64,000 nucleotides of DNA from Microbacterium sp. SORGH_AS_0862 (GTDB lineage: Bacteria > Actinomycetota > Actinomycetes > Actinomycetales > Microbacteriaceae): assembly GCF_030818795.1 (NCBI RefSeq), contig NZ_JAUTAY010000001.1:3038001-3102000 (forward strand), in the 5' to 3' direction. This document shows positions 50,458 to 60,141 of this stretch, in pieces (the stretch's first letter is position 1; each line of letters begins with the position of its first letter). The notes under the pieces are model-generated. The model was not told the DNA's origin. It saw nothing but the letters and a program-made list of their open reading frames with translations, and made no database searches. Both the position numbers and the translations under genes were made by a program.

Positions 50458-50888
50458 CGTGCCGCCCCCGCGAAAGCGTCCGTGCGCGACATCAGGATGC
50501 GGGATGCGTGCTCGAGGGCGGACCACTCCGCGTCGTCGAGGTCTGTGAACAGCGGCTCGAGCGCCTCGCCGAGCTGCGTGCGCCACGCATCCATCGCCTC
50601 CGACCCTGCGGGCGTGATCGAGACGAGCGTCACGCGCGAGTCCTCCGCATCGCGCTCGCGGTCCACGAGGTGGAGGTCGGCGAGCTGGCCGACCAGACGC
50701 GTCATGCCGGGCTGCGTGGTGCGGCTCAGCCGTGCGAGGTCGCCCACGCGCTGCGGGCCTTCCTTCTGCAGGATGCTGAGCGCGCGCCACTGGGCGGCGG
50801 GCGCATCGTTCTGTGTCGTGACGGCGGCGACGCGGGTAAGCGCGTGTGCGGCGACGACGATCCTTTCGATGGCTTCGGCTTTTCGCAT
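50454..50888 (-). CDS. MarR-family regulator of the MFS pump
   Basis: The 144-residue product has the MarR winged helix: 'AAQWRALSILQKEGPQRVGD', 'SRTTQPGMTRLVGQLADLHL' and the wing 'RDAEDSRVTLVSITPAG'. It overlaps the MFS gene by 4 bp and has a perfect inverted repeat eight bases upstream of its ATG, the expected autoregulatory site. Ligand binding would release repression of the pump. Confidence 0.9.
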   Translation of the reverse strand: MRKAEAIERIVVAAHALTRVAAVTTQNDAPAAQWRALSILQKEGPQRVGDLARLSRTTQPGMTRLVGQLADLHLVDRERDAEDSRVTLVSITPAGSEAMDAWRTQLGEALEPLFTDLDDAEWSALEHASRILMSRTDAFAGAAR

Positions 50889-50895
50889 GCTATAA

Positions 50896-50916
50896 GTATA
50901 TACCTCAGATATATAC
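50896..50916. promoter_or_regulatory. MarR operator
   Basis: GTATATA (50896-50902) and TATATAC (50910-50916) are a perfect inverted repeat with a 7-bp spacer. The AT-rich arms stand out in this GC-rich sequence and overlap a likely -10 region of the marR-MFS operon; they also lie 67 bp from the divergent thiolase start. Confidence 0.7.
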
Positions 50917-50982
50917 ATGACGCGGATGCGGCCATCGCGGTGCGCAGGAGCGGCGCCGCCGTGGGCGCCGTACGCTGGGACG

Positions 50983-52167
50983 ATGACTTCCGACGATATC
51001 GTGATCGTTGCTGCCGCCCGCACGCCGCAGGGGAGACTGAAGGGGCAGCTCTCTTCGATTCCTGCCCCTCAGCTCGGTGGGATCGCCATCCGCGGCGCCC
51101 TGGCGCAGGGACAGATCCCCGCATCCGCCGTCGACGCTGTCCTCGTCGGTCAGGTGCTCCCGGCCGGTACGGGGCAGAACCCGGCCAGGCAGGCAGCGAT
51201 CGCTGCAGGGCTCGGCTGGGACGTGCACGCCGCGGGCGTCAACAAGGTCTGCCTGTCCGGACTCACCGCCGTCATCGACGCCGCCCGGATGATCCGCGTG
51301 GGCGATGCATCGGTCGTGGTCGCCGCGGGGATGGAATCGATGAGCCGTGCGCCGCACCTGCTGACCGGCTCGCGCGACGGATACGCGTACGGCAGCGTCG
51401 AGGTGCTCGACCACATGGCCTACGACGGCCTCACCGACGCGTTCGACCGCGTGAGCATGGGCGAGTCGACCGAGCGTCGCAACGCCGACTACGAGGTCAC
51501 GCGTGCCGAGCAGGATGCGGTCGCCGCCCGGTCGCACCAGCGCGCCGCCGCCGCGGCGGAGGCCGGACTTTTCGACGCCGAGATCGTGCCCGTCGAGGTT
51601 CCGCAGCGCCGGGGTGAGCCCATCGTCATCACTCACGACGAGGGCATCCGCGCCGACACCTCCGAGGAGGTGCTCGCAAAGTTGCGTCCCGCCTTCGCCG
51701 AGGGCGGGACCATCACCGCGGGCAATTCGTCGCAGATCTCCGACGGCGCATCAGCCGTCGTGCTCACCACGCGCAGCCACGCCGATGCGCAGGGGTGGAA
51801 GGTGCTTGCGGCGCTCGGCGCGAGCGGCCAGGTCGCCGGGCCCGACAACTCGCTGCACGCGCAGCCGGCCCGCGCCATCGCTCAGGCGCTCGAACGGCAG
51901 GGACTCGCCGCTTCCGATCTGGATCTCGTCGAGATCAACGAGGCCTTCGCCGCCGTCGTCGTCCGCTCGCAGCGCGAGCTCGGGATCTCCGACGAGGTCG
52001 TGAACCCGCAGGGCGGCGGCATCGCCCTGGGGCACCCGATCGGCGCGTCGGGCAATCGTCTGGTCGTCCACGCCGTGCACGAACTCGTGCGCCGTGAATC
52101 CGGTACCGCAGCGGTCGCGCTGTGCGGCGGCGGCGGTCAGGGCGACGCGCTCATCCTCGTGCGCTGA
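50983..52167 (+). CDS. Acetyl-CoA acetyltransferase (thiolase)
   Basis: The 394-residue protein has the thiolase catalytic residues: nucleophile Cys90 (in NKVCLSGL), His351 (in GIALGHPIGASG) and Cys381 (in ALCGGGGQG). The start 'IVIVAAARTPQGRLKGQLSS' is typical of biosynthetic thiolases. It makes or splits acetoacetyl-CoA in fatty-acid or ketone-body metabolism. The ATG at 50983 follows GGGACG; an in-frame extension to 50917 runs into the marR operator and is not used. Confidence 0.93.
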   Translation: MTSDDIVIVAAARTPQGRLKGQLSSIPAPQLGGIAIRGALAQGQIPASAVDAVLVGQVLPAGTGQNPARQAAIAAGLGWDVHAAGVNKVCLSGLTAVIDAARMIRVGDASVVVAAGMESMSRAPHLLTGSRDGYAYGSVEVLDHMAYDGLTDAFDRVSMGESTERRNADYEVTRAEQDAVAARSHQRAAAAAEAGLFDAEIVPVEVPQRRGEPIVITHDEGIRADTSEEVLAKLRPAFAEGGTITAGNSSQISDGASAVVLTTRSHADAQGWKVLAALGASGQVAGPDNSLHAQPARAIAQALERQGLAASDLDLVEINEAFAAVVVRSQRELGISDEVVNPQGGGIALGHPIGASGNRLVVHAVHELVRRESGTAAVALCGGGGQGDALILVR

Positions 52168-52187
52168 CGACCGCGCGGCCGATGGCG

Positions 52188-52445
52188 TCAGCGGCGCAGA
52201 CGCTTGCGGAGCAGCTTCGTCTCTTCGCCCGAGACGGGGGAGTCGCCGGCGGCCACGTGCCCGCGCTTGGCGCGGAAGGTGTCGACGATCGCGCCGATGG
52301 CGAGGGCGAGCGTGATGCCCCAGCTGACCCATGCCAGCGCCGTCCGCCAGGTGAAGGGCTCCTCGTTGTTGCGCAGCCCTCGAAAGAGGGTCGCGCCCCC
52401 GAGCAGGGCGCTGAACAGACCGGAACCGAAGAGGTAGGAGCGCAT
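52188..52445 (-). CDS. Small membrane protein, 85 residues
   Basis: The product has two membrane segments (about 6-22 and 37-57) and a basic C-terminal tail ending 'KLLRKRLRR'. No family is recognised. It lies between the thiolase and otsA and is divergent from otsA. Confidence 0.6.
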   Translation of the reverse strand: MRSYLFGSGLFSALLGGATLFRGLRNNEEPFTWRTALAWVSWGITLALAIGAIVDTFRAKRGHVAAGDSPVSGEETKLLRKRLRR

Positions 52446-52521
52446 GGGCCCACGCTATCGCGGGAGGATACCCCCTCGCTCGGGGCTTGCGCGAACCCCT
52501 GGAGGCCCTGCACGCCGCTGT

Positions 52522-52527
52522 TAGCCT
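52522..52527 (+). promoter_or_regulatory. Probable otsA -10 box
   Basis: TAGCCT places transcription near 52534, after the first in-frame GTG (52530) and before the GTG at 52560. This supports the downstream start for otsA. Confidence 0.45.
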
Positions 52528-52559
52528 GAGTGGCATCCCGAGAGACCAGGAGTGCTCGC

Positions 52560-53966
52560 GTGCCGCAAGCAGAGTTCGTCGTCGTCGCCAATCGCCTTCC
52601 CGTCGACCGAGACGCCGACGGCGGATGGCGTCGCAGCCCCGGCGGGCTGGTCACGGCGCTCGAGCCCGTGATGCGCAAGAGCGACGGCGCCTGGGTCGGG
52701 TGGGCCGGAAAGCCCGACCTCGAGCTCGAGCCGTTCGACGCCGAGGGCACCCACCTCGTGCCGATCACTCTCAGCGCCGAAGAGGTCGAGCTGTACTACG
52801 AGGGATTCTCGAACGACACGATCTGGCCGCTCTACCACGACGTGATCGCCGCTCCCCGGTACCGCCGCGAGTGGTGGAACGCGTATGTCGCCGTCAACCG
52901 CCGGTTCGCCGAGGCGGCTGCGGAGGTCGCGGCCGTGGGCGGCACGGTGTGGGTGCAGGACTACCAGCTGCAGCTCGTGCCGCAGTTCCTCCGCGAGCAG
53001 CGACCCGACCTCACGATCGGTTACTTCCATCACATTCCGTTCCCCGCATACGGCCTGTTCTCGCAGCTGCCGTGGCGCCGTCAGGTGCTTGAAGGGCTGC
53101 TCGGTGCCGACGTCATCGGCTTCCAGCGGGTGGCGGATGCGGGCAACTTCGCCCGCGCGGTGCGTCGCCAGCTGCGCTACGAGACGAAGTCGACGGGGAT
53201 CAAGGTCCCGCAGGCCGACGGCTCCGTGCGCATGGCGCTCGCCAAGGCGTTCCCGATCTCGATCGACGTGGCCTCCTACGTCGAGCTGGCCGAGCGGCCG
53301 GAGATCCAGGCGCGCGCCCGCGAGATCCGCGAAGAGCTCGGCAATCCGCGCCACATCCTGCTCGGCGTCGACCGGCTCGACTACACGAAGGGCATCCGCC
53401 ACCGGATGAAGGCCTTCGGAGAGCTGCTGCAGGACGAGCGGCTCTCCGTCGAGGACGTCACCCTCGTGCAGGTCGCGAGCCCGAGTCGCGAGCGCGTGGA
53501 GACCTACCAGCAGCTGCGCGACGAGATCGAGCTCACCGTGGGGCGCATCAACGGCGACTACGACACCATGGGCCACACCGCCATCCGCTACCTCCACCAG
53601 GCGTTCCCCAAGGAAGAGATGGTGGCCCTGTACCTGGCCGCCGACGTCATGCTCGTCACGGCGCTGCGCGACGGCATGAACCTCGTCGCCAAGGAGTACG
53701 TCGCGAGCCGCATCGACAACCGCGGCGCGCTCGTGCTGAGCGAGTTCGCCGGCGCGGCCGACGAACTCGGCAGCTCGCTTCTCGTGAACCCCCACGACAT
53801 CCAGGGCCTCAAGGACACGATCGTCCGGGCGATCGAGATGACGCCGGGTGAGCAGGGGCGCCGGATGCGGGCGCTTCGCCGGCGTGTGCGCGAGCACGAC
53901 GTCGAGGACTGGTCGCGGGAGTTCCTCGCCGCTCTCGCGGGGATCCGGGGGAGCGGCACGGTATGA
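52560..53966 (+). CDS. otsA: Trehalose-6-phosphate synthase
   Basis: The 468-residue GT20 enzyme opens 'QAEFVVVANRLPVDRDADGG' and contains 'GGTVWVQDYQLQLVPQFLRE', 'IGYFHHIPFPAYGLFSQLPW', 'VDRLDYTKGIRHRMKAFGEL' and 'VTALRDGMNLVAKEYVASR', which bind UDP-glucose and glucose-6-phosphate. It makes trehalose-6-phosphate, dephosphorylated by OtsB encoded next. GTG 52560 with AGGAG upstream is preferred over 52530. Trehalose protects against osmotic and desiccation stress. Confidence 0.96.
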   Translation: MPQAEFVVVANRLPVDRDADGGWRRSPGGLVTALEPVMRKSDGAWVGWAGKPDLELEPFDAEGTHLVPITLSAEEVELYYEGFSNDTIWPLYHDVIAAPRYRREWWNAYVAVNRRFAEAAAEVAAVGGTVWVQDYQLQLVPQFLREQRPDLTIGYFHHIPFPAYGLFSQLPWRRQVLEGLLGADVIGFQRVADAGNFARAVRRQLRYETKSTGIKVPQADGSVRMALAKAFPISIDVASYVELAERPEIQARAREIREELGNPRHILLGVDRLDYTKGIRHRMKAFGELLQDERLSVEDVTLVQVASPSRERVETYQQLRDEIELTVGRINGDYDTMGHTAIRYLHQAFPKEEMVALYLAADVMLVTALRDGMNLVAKEYVASRIDNRGALVLSEFAGAADELGSSLLVNPHDIQGLKDTIVRAIEMTPGEQGRRMRALRRRVREHDVEDWSREFLAALAGIRGSGTV

Positions 53967-54727
53967 CCGACCTGGAGAGCCTCGCGCGCACCCCGCGCCT
54001 TCTCGTCGCGCTCGACTTCGACGGCACGCTCTCGCCTCTCGTGGACGAGCCGATGTCGGCGCGGATGATCCCTGCGGCGCGGCGTGCGCTGGACGCCCTC
54101 GCCGCGCTGCCCGCCACCGACGTGGCGCTCGTGTCGGGACGGTCGCTGGCCGATCTCCGTGTGATCAGCGAGCACGCCGACGACTCGCTCTTCCACCTTG
54201 CGGGCTCCCACGGTGCCGAGACCTGGGACCCCGGTGCGCGAACGGGACAGGACGACGCCGACGATCTCGTTGATCGGGAGCTCCTGGCCGAGCTCGTGGC
54301 GGCGGTCGAGCGGATCGTCGCGTCTGTCGACGGGGCGTGGGTGGAGCCGAAGGCCTTCGGGCTCGGCCTGCACACGCGCCTCGCCCGCCCGGATGCGGCG
54401 CAGGAGGCCCAGCGCGAGGTCGACGCCCTCCTCGCCGAGCGGGCACCGAACTGGCGGCGGCGCACCGGCCGCGACATCCTCGAGTTCGCGTTCCGGCACG
54501 AGGGCAAGGACCAAGCGGTCGCGGCGCTGCGAGAGCGGCTCGGTGCGACGGCTGTGCTGTTCGCGGGCGACGATGTGACCGATGAGGACGCGCTGCGTTC
54601 GCTCGGAGAGGGCGACCTCGGCGTGCACGTCGGGACGGGCGACAGCGCCGCATCCGTGTCCGTCGAAGACCCCGCAGCACTGGCCGCGCTCCTCGACCGG
54701 CTGGCCGGGCTGCGGGCTCAGCGTTGA
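53963..54727 (+). CDS. otsB: Trehalose-6-phosphate phosphatase
   Basis: The 254-residue HAD-fold enzyme has the nucleophile motif 'VALDFDGTLSPLVDEP', the second motif 'VALVSGR' and the metal site 'FAGDDVTDEDALRSLGEGDL'. It completes trehalose synthesis. Its ATG overlaps the otsA stop by 4 bp. Confidence 0.94.
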   Translation: MTDLESLARTPRLLVALDFDGTLSPLVDEPMSARMIPAARRALDALAALPATDVALVSGRSLADLRVISEHADDSLFHLAGSHGAETWDPGARTGQDDADDLVDRELLAELVAAVERIVASVDGAWVEPKAFGLGLHTRLARPDAAQEAQREVDALLAERAPNWRRRTGRDILEFAFRHEGKDQAVAALRERLGATAVLFAGDDVTDEDALRSLGEGDLGVHVGTGDSAASVSVEDPAALAALLDRLAGLRAQR

Positions 54728-54761
54728 CGGCTCGGCGACCGAGACAGGTGCCCGGCCGCAA

Positions 54762-54774
54762 TAGACTGCACGGG
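54762..54774 (+). promoter_or_regulatory. Leaderless ilvD promoter
   Basis: TAGACT (54762-54767) ends six bases before the ilvD GTG at 54774, so transcription should begin at the start codon. There is no Shine-Dalgarno site, and no clear attenuator or leader peptide. Confidence 0.55.
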
Positions 54775-56480
54775 TGAGCCACCCCGACGAAGCGATCGAC
54801 ATCAAGCCGCGCAGCCGAGCTGTGACGGACGGCATTGAAGCCACCACCTCCCGAGGCATGCTGCGTGCCGTCGGCATGGGAGACGAGGACTGGGACAAGC
54901 CCCAGATCGGCATCGCCTCCAGCTGGAACGAGATCACCCCCTGCAACCTCAGCCTCGATCGGCTCGCGCAGGGTGCCAAAGAGGGCGTGCACGCCGGCGG
55001 CGGCTACCCGCTGCAGTTCGGCACGATCTCCGTCTCCGACGGCATCTCCATGGGACACGAGGGCATGCACTTCTCGCTCGTGAGCCGCGAGGTCATCGCC
55101 GACTCCGTCGAGACGGTGATGATGGCCGAGCGCCTCGACGGCAGCGTGCTGCTGGCCGGCTGCGATAAGTCCATCCCCGGCATGCTCATGGCCTCGGCCC
55201 GCCTCGACCTGTCGAGCGTCTTCCTCTACGCGGGGTCGATCGCGCCCGGCTGGGTCAAGCTCAGCGACGGCACGGAGAAGGACGTCACCATCATCGACTC
55301 GTTCGAGGCCGTAGGCGCATGCCTCGCGGGGAAGATGAGCGAGGCCGACCTCAAGCGCATCGAGTGCGCGATCGCCCCGGGCGAGGGCGCCTGCGGCGGC
55401 ATGTACACCGCCAACACCATGGCCTCCGTCGCAGAGGCGCTCGGGCTCAGCCTTCCCGGCAGCGCGGCGCCGCCCTCCGCCGACCGCCGCCGCGACTACT
55501 TCGCGCACCGCTCGGGCGAGGCCGTCGTCAACCTGCTCAAGCTCGGTATCACGACGCGCGACATCCTCACCAAGGAGGCGTTCGAGAACGCGATCGCCCT
55601 GGCCATGGCGCTCGGCGGCTCCACCAACGTCGTCCTGCACCTGCTGGCGATCGCCCGCGAGGCCGACGTCGAGCTCTCGCTCCACGACTTCAACCGCATC
55701 GGCGACAAGGTGCCCCACGTCGCCGACATGAAGCCGTTCGGTCAGTACGTCATGAACGACGTCGACCGCCACGGCGGCATCCCGGTCATCATGAAGGCGA
55801 TGCTGGATGAGGGGCTGCTTCACGGCGACGCCCTCACCGTCACCGGCAAGACGCTCGCCGAGAACCTGCGCGAGCTCGATCCGGACCCCATCGACGGCAC
55901 CGTGATCCACACCTTCGACAACCCGATCCACGCCACCGGCGGCATCACGATCCTGCACGGCTCGCTGGCGCCGGAAGGGGCGGTCGTCAAGACGGCCGGC
56001 TTCGACGCCGCCGTGTTCGAGGGCCCCGCCCGCGTGTTCGAGCGCGAGCGTGCCGCGATGGACGCGCTGGAGGCGGGGGAGATCCACGCCGGCGATGTCG
56101 TCGTCATCCGGTACGAGGGGCCCAAGGGCGGCCCGGGCATGCGCGAGATGCTCGCGGTGACCGCCGCCATCAAGGGCGCCGGCCTCGGAAAAGATGTACT
56201 ACTCTTGACGGACGGACGATTCTCGGGCGGCACAACCGGCCTGTGCATCGGCCACGTAGCACCGGAAGCGGTGGACGCAGGTCCTATCGCTTTCGTGCGC
56301 GATGGTGATCTGATACGGGTCGATATCGCGGCTCGCTCTCTCGACCTACTCGTCGATGAGGCCGAGCTGAGCTCCCGCCGCTCTGGCTGGGAGCCGCTTC
56401 CCCCGCGCTATACCCGTGGCGTCCTGGCCAAGTACTCGAAGCTCGTGCGTTCGGCTGCCGAAGGCGCCGTCACCGGGTGA
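54774..56480 (+). CDS. ilvD: Dihydroxy-acid dehydratase
   Basis: The 568-residue enzyme converts dihydroxy-isovalerate and dihydroxy-methylvalerate to the 2-oxo acids of valine and isoleucine synthesis. Iron-sulfur ligands are in '[12 protein letters not shown]' and '[13 protein letters not shown]', with '[12 protein letters not shown]' and '[20 protein letters not shown]' near the end. The last 230 bases (about 56190-56420) have clearly lower GC at third codon positions than the rest, with codons such as GTA, CTA and ATA. The gene leads the ilvD-ilvB-ilvN-ilvC cluster. Confidence 0.97.
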   Translation: MSHPDEAIDIKPRSRAVTDGIEATTSRGMLRAVGMGDEDWDKPQIGIASSWNEITPCNLSLDRLAQGAKEGVHAGGGYPLQFGTISVSDGISMGHEGMHFSLVSREVIADSVETVMMAERLDGSVLLAGCDKSIPGMLMASARLDLSSVFLYAGSIAPGWVKLSDGTEKDVTIIDSFEAVGACLAGKMSEADLKRIECAIAPGEGACGGMYTANTMASVAEALGLSLPGSAAPPSADRRRDYFAHRSGEAVVNLLKLGITTRDILTKEAFENAIALAMALGGSTNVVLHLLAIAREADVELSLHDFNRIGDKVPHVADMKPFGQYVMNDVDRHGGIPVIMKAMLDEGLLHGDALTVTGKTLAENLRELDPDPIDGTVIHTFDNPIHATGGITILHGSLAPEGAVVKTAGFDAAVFEGPARVFERERAAMDALEAGEIHAGDVVVIRYEGPKGGPGMREMLAVTAAIKGAGLGKDVLLLTDGRFSGGTTGLCIGHVAPEAVDAGPIAFVRDGDLIRVDIAARSLDLLVDEAELSSRRSGWEPLPPRYTRGVLAKYSKLVRSAAEGAVTG

Positions 56481-56523
56481 CTTCGCCTCCGACATCCCGT
56501 CATCCACACCCGAGGTAGTTCCC

Positions 56524-58326
56524 ATGTCCTCAGACATCTCTGCGGCCATTCCCCGGCCGCCCGCCCGTGCGCAGTCCGCACCCGTGATCACGGGAGCGGA
56601 GGCCGTCGTCCGCTCGCTCGAACTCGTCGGCGTCACCGACGTGTTCGGGCTGCCGGGTGGCGCGATCATGCCCGTCTACGACCCGCTCATGGACGATGAG
56701 GCCGTGCGCCACATCCTCGTGCGCCACGAGCAGGGCGCCGGCCACGCGGCCGAGGGGTACGCCGCCGCATCCGGTCGTACCGGAGTCGCCATCGCGACGT
56801 CGGGCCCCGGTGCGACGAACCTCGTCACCGCGATCGCGGACGCCTACATGGACTCCGTCCCGCTCGTGTGCATCACCGGTCAGGTCTTCTCGACGCTGAT
56901 GGGCACCGACGCGTTCCAGGAAGCCGACATCGTGGGCATCACGATGCCGATCACGAAGCACTCGTTCCTGGTGAAGACAGCCGAAGAGATCCCCGGCGCG
57001 ATCGCGGCCGCTTTCGAGATCGCCAGCACCGGCCGCCCCGGGCCCGTGCTCGTGGACATCACGAAGGACGCCCAGCAGGCCACGGCGCCGTTCATCTGGC
57101 CGCCCAAGGTCGAGCTGCCCGGCTACCGCCCGGTGACGAAGGCCCACGGCAAGCAGATCCAGGCCGCGGCCCAGCTGCTGTCCGAGGCCCGCAAGCCGGT
57201 CTTGTACGTCGGTGGCGGTGTGATCCGCTCGCACTCCTCGGACGAGCTGCGCGTGCTGGCCGAGGCGACCGGCGCGCCGGTCGTGACGACCCTCATGGCC
57301 CGGGGCGCCTTCCCCGACTCGCACCCGCAGAACCTCGGGATGCCCGGCATGCACGGCACGGTGCCCGCGGTGCTCGCGCTGCAGGAGGCCGACCTCATCG
57401 TGGCGCTCGGCGCCCGCTTCGACGACCGCGTCACGGGCAAGGCCTCGCTGTTCGCCCCCGGCGCCAAGGTCGTGCACGTCGACATCGACCCCGCGGAGAT
57501 CTCGAAGATCCGCTTCGCCGATGTGCCGATCGTGGGAGATCTGAAGGAGGTGCTCGTCGACCTGGACGCCGCATTCCGCCAGACCATCGGCGAGCAGCAG
57601 CCGGACATCACCGAGTGGTGGAGCTACCTGGACGGCCTCCGCGACGAGTTCCCGCTGGGCTACGCACCCACGACCGACGGTCTGCTCTCGCCGCAGCAGG
57701 TGATCTCGCGCATCGGCGAGCTGAGCGGTCCCGAGGCGATCTACGCCGCCGGTGTCGGCCAGCACCAGATGTGGGCCGCCCAGTTCATCAAGTACGAGCG
57801 TCCCAACTCGTGGCTCAACTCCGGCGGCGCCGGCACCATGGGCTACGGGGTCCCTGCCGCGATGGGCGCGAAGGTTGCAGAGCCCGACCGTGTGGTGTGG
57901 GCGATCGACGGCGACGGCTGCTTCCAGATGACCAATCAGGAGCTCGCCACCTGCGTGATCAACGAGATCCCGATCAAGGTCGCGATCATCAACAACTCGT
58001 CGCTGGGCATGGTGCGCCAGTGGCAGACGCTGTTCTTCGACGGCCGCCACTCGAACACCGACCTCAACACCGGACACGGCACCGCCCGCATCCCGGACTT
58101 CGTGAAGCTCGCCGACGCGTACGGCTGCCTGGCGATCCGCGTGGAGCGCGAAGACGAGATCGACGCCGCCATCCAGCTCGCCCTCGAGACGAACGATCGC
58201 CCCGTCGTGATCGACTTCGTCGTGTCCGCCGACGCGATGGTGTGGCCCATGGTCCCGCAGGGAGTGAGCAACAGCTTCGTGCAGTACGCCCGCGACCACG
58301 CACCCGAGTTCGACAAGGAGGACTGA
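56524..58326 (+). CDS. ilvB: Acetolactate synthase large subunit
   Basis: The 600-residue ThDP enzyme has an N-terminal pyrimidine-binding domain with the catalytic Glu (in [15 protein letters not shown]), a central domain and the ThDP/Mg motif '[20 protein letters not shown]' with '[11 protein letters not shown]'. It joins two pyruvates, or pyruvate and 2-oxobutyrate, in the first common step to branched-chain amino acids. ATG 56524 is 43 bp after ilvD, with a weak GAGGTAG site. The small subunit gene follows after 1 bp. Confidence 0.97.
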   Translation: MSSDISAAIPRPPARAQSAPVITGAEAVVRSLELVGVTDVFGLPGGAIMPVYDPLMDDEAVRHILVRHEQGAGHAAEGYAAASGRTGVAIATSGPGATNLVTAIADAYMDSVPLVCITGQVFSTLMGTDAFQEADIVGITMPITKHSFLVKTAEEIPGAIAAAFEIASTGRPGPVLVDITKDAQQATAPFIWPPKVELPGYRPVTKAHGKQIQAAAQLLSEARKPVLYVGGGVIRSHSSDELRVLAEATGAPVVTTLMARGAFPDSHPQNLGMPGMHGTVPAVLALQEADLIVALGARFDDRVTGKASLFAPGAKVVHVDIDPAEISKIRFADVPIVGDLKEVLVDLDAAFRQTIGEQQPDITEWWSYLDGLRDEFPLGYAPTTDGLLSPQQVISRIGELSGPEAIYAAGVGQHQMWAAQFIKYERPNSWLNSGGAGTMGYGVPAAMGAKVAEPDRVVWAIDGDGCFQMTNQELATCVINEIPIKVAIINNSSLGMVRQWQTLFFDGRHSNTDLNTGHGTARIPDFVKLADAYGCLAIRVEREDEIDAAIQLALETNDRPVVIDFVVSADAMVWPMVPQGVSNSFVQYARDHAPEFDKED

Positions 58327-58327
58327 C

Positions 58328-58837
58328 ATGACTTCACACGTGCTGAGCCTCCTCGTCGAGGACAAGCCGGGTCTGCTGACCCGCGTGGCGGGCCTTTTCG
58401 CCCGCCGCGGCTTCAACATCGAGTCGCTCGCCGTGGGCGTGACCGAGGTGCCGGGTCTCTCGCGCATCACGGTCGTCGTCGACGTCGACCAGCTCCCGCT
58501 CGAGCAGGTGACCAAGCAGCTGAACAAGCTGATCAACGTCATCAAGATCGTCGAACTGGATGCGGCCGCGTCCGTACAGCGCCAGCATGTGCTGGTGAAG
58601 GTGCGCGCAGACAACGCGAGCCGCTCCAACGTGCTCGAGGTCGTGAACCTGTTCCGCGGTTCCGTCGTCGACTACGCGCCCGACGCGCTCGTGGTCGAGA
58701 TCACCGGCGACAAGGGCAAGGTGGATGCGTTCCTGCGCGCCCTCGAGCCCTTCGGTGTCAAGGAGATGGCGCAGTCCGGGCTGCTCGCGATCGGTCGCGG
58801 CGGCAAGAGCATCACCGAGCGCGTCCTGCGCGGATAA
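58328..58837 (+). CDS. ilvN: Acetolactate synthase regulatory small subunit
   Basis: The 169-residue protein has an N-terminal ACT domain ('HVLSLLVEDKPGLLTRVAGL', 'GFNIESLAVGVTEVPGLSRI') that binds valine for feedback inhibition, and the conserved C-terminal domain with 'VDAFLRALEPFGVKEMAQSG'. It begins one base after the ilvB stop. Confidence 0.97.
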   Translation: MTSHVLSLLVEDKPGLLTRVAGLFARRGFNIESLAVGVTEVPGLSRITVVVDVDQLPLEQVTKQLNKLINVIKIVELDAAASVQRQHVLVKVRADNASRSNVLEVVNLFRGSVVDYAPDALVVEITGDKGKVDAFLRALEPFGVKEMAQSGLLAIGRGGKSITERVLRG

Positions 58838-59950
<1,113 letters not shown>

Positions 59951-60001
59951 TCCGCGCCTGAGCGCCTGAACACCTCGCCGTGCACCACGCGGCGGACCTG
60001 G

Positions 60002-60047
60002 CCCGGCCACCGCATCCCGAACACAGGATGCGGTGGCCGGGTCTTTT
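60002..60047 (+). terminator. Terminator of the ilv operon
   Basis: CCCGGCCACCGCATCC (60002-60017) and GGATGCGGTGGCCGGG (60026-60041) form a perfect 16-bp stem with an 8-base loop, followed by TCTTTT. Confidence 0.92.
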
Positions 60048-60065
60048 CCATGGGACCTTGGGCCC

Positions 60066-60094
60066 TGGGTAGTGGTCTGACCAATTCGTAACCT
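60066..60094 (+). promoter_or_regulatory. adhE promoter with a GntR/FadR-type operator
   Basis: TGGTCTGACCA (60073-60083), followed by ATT, matches the TGGTnnnACCA core recognised by FadR-subfamily GntR regulators. It lies between TGGGTA (60066-60071) and TAACCT (60089-60094), which are 17 bp apart, so a bound repressor would block the promoter. The regulator is not in the window. Confidence 0.5.
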
Positions 60095-60141
60095 GGTCCC
60101 ATGACGCGCGGCGAATGACCGCGCAGAGTGGGAGTGTTCCG

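Noticed and set aside
56530..58629. 699-codon minus-strand ORF
   Set aside because: It is antisense to ilvB and ilvN and has no independent support.
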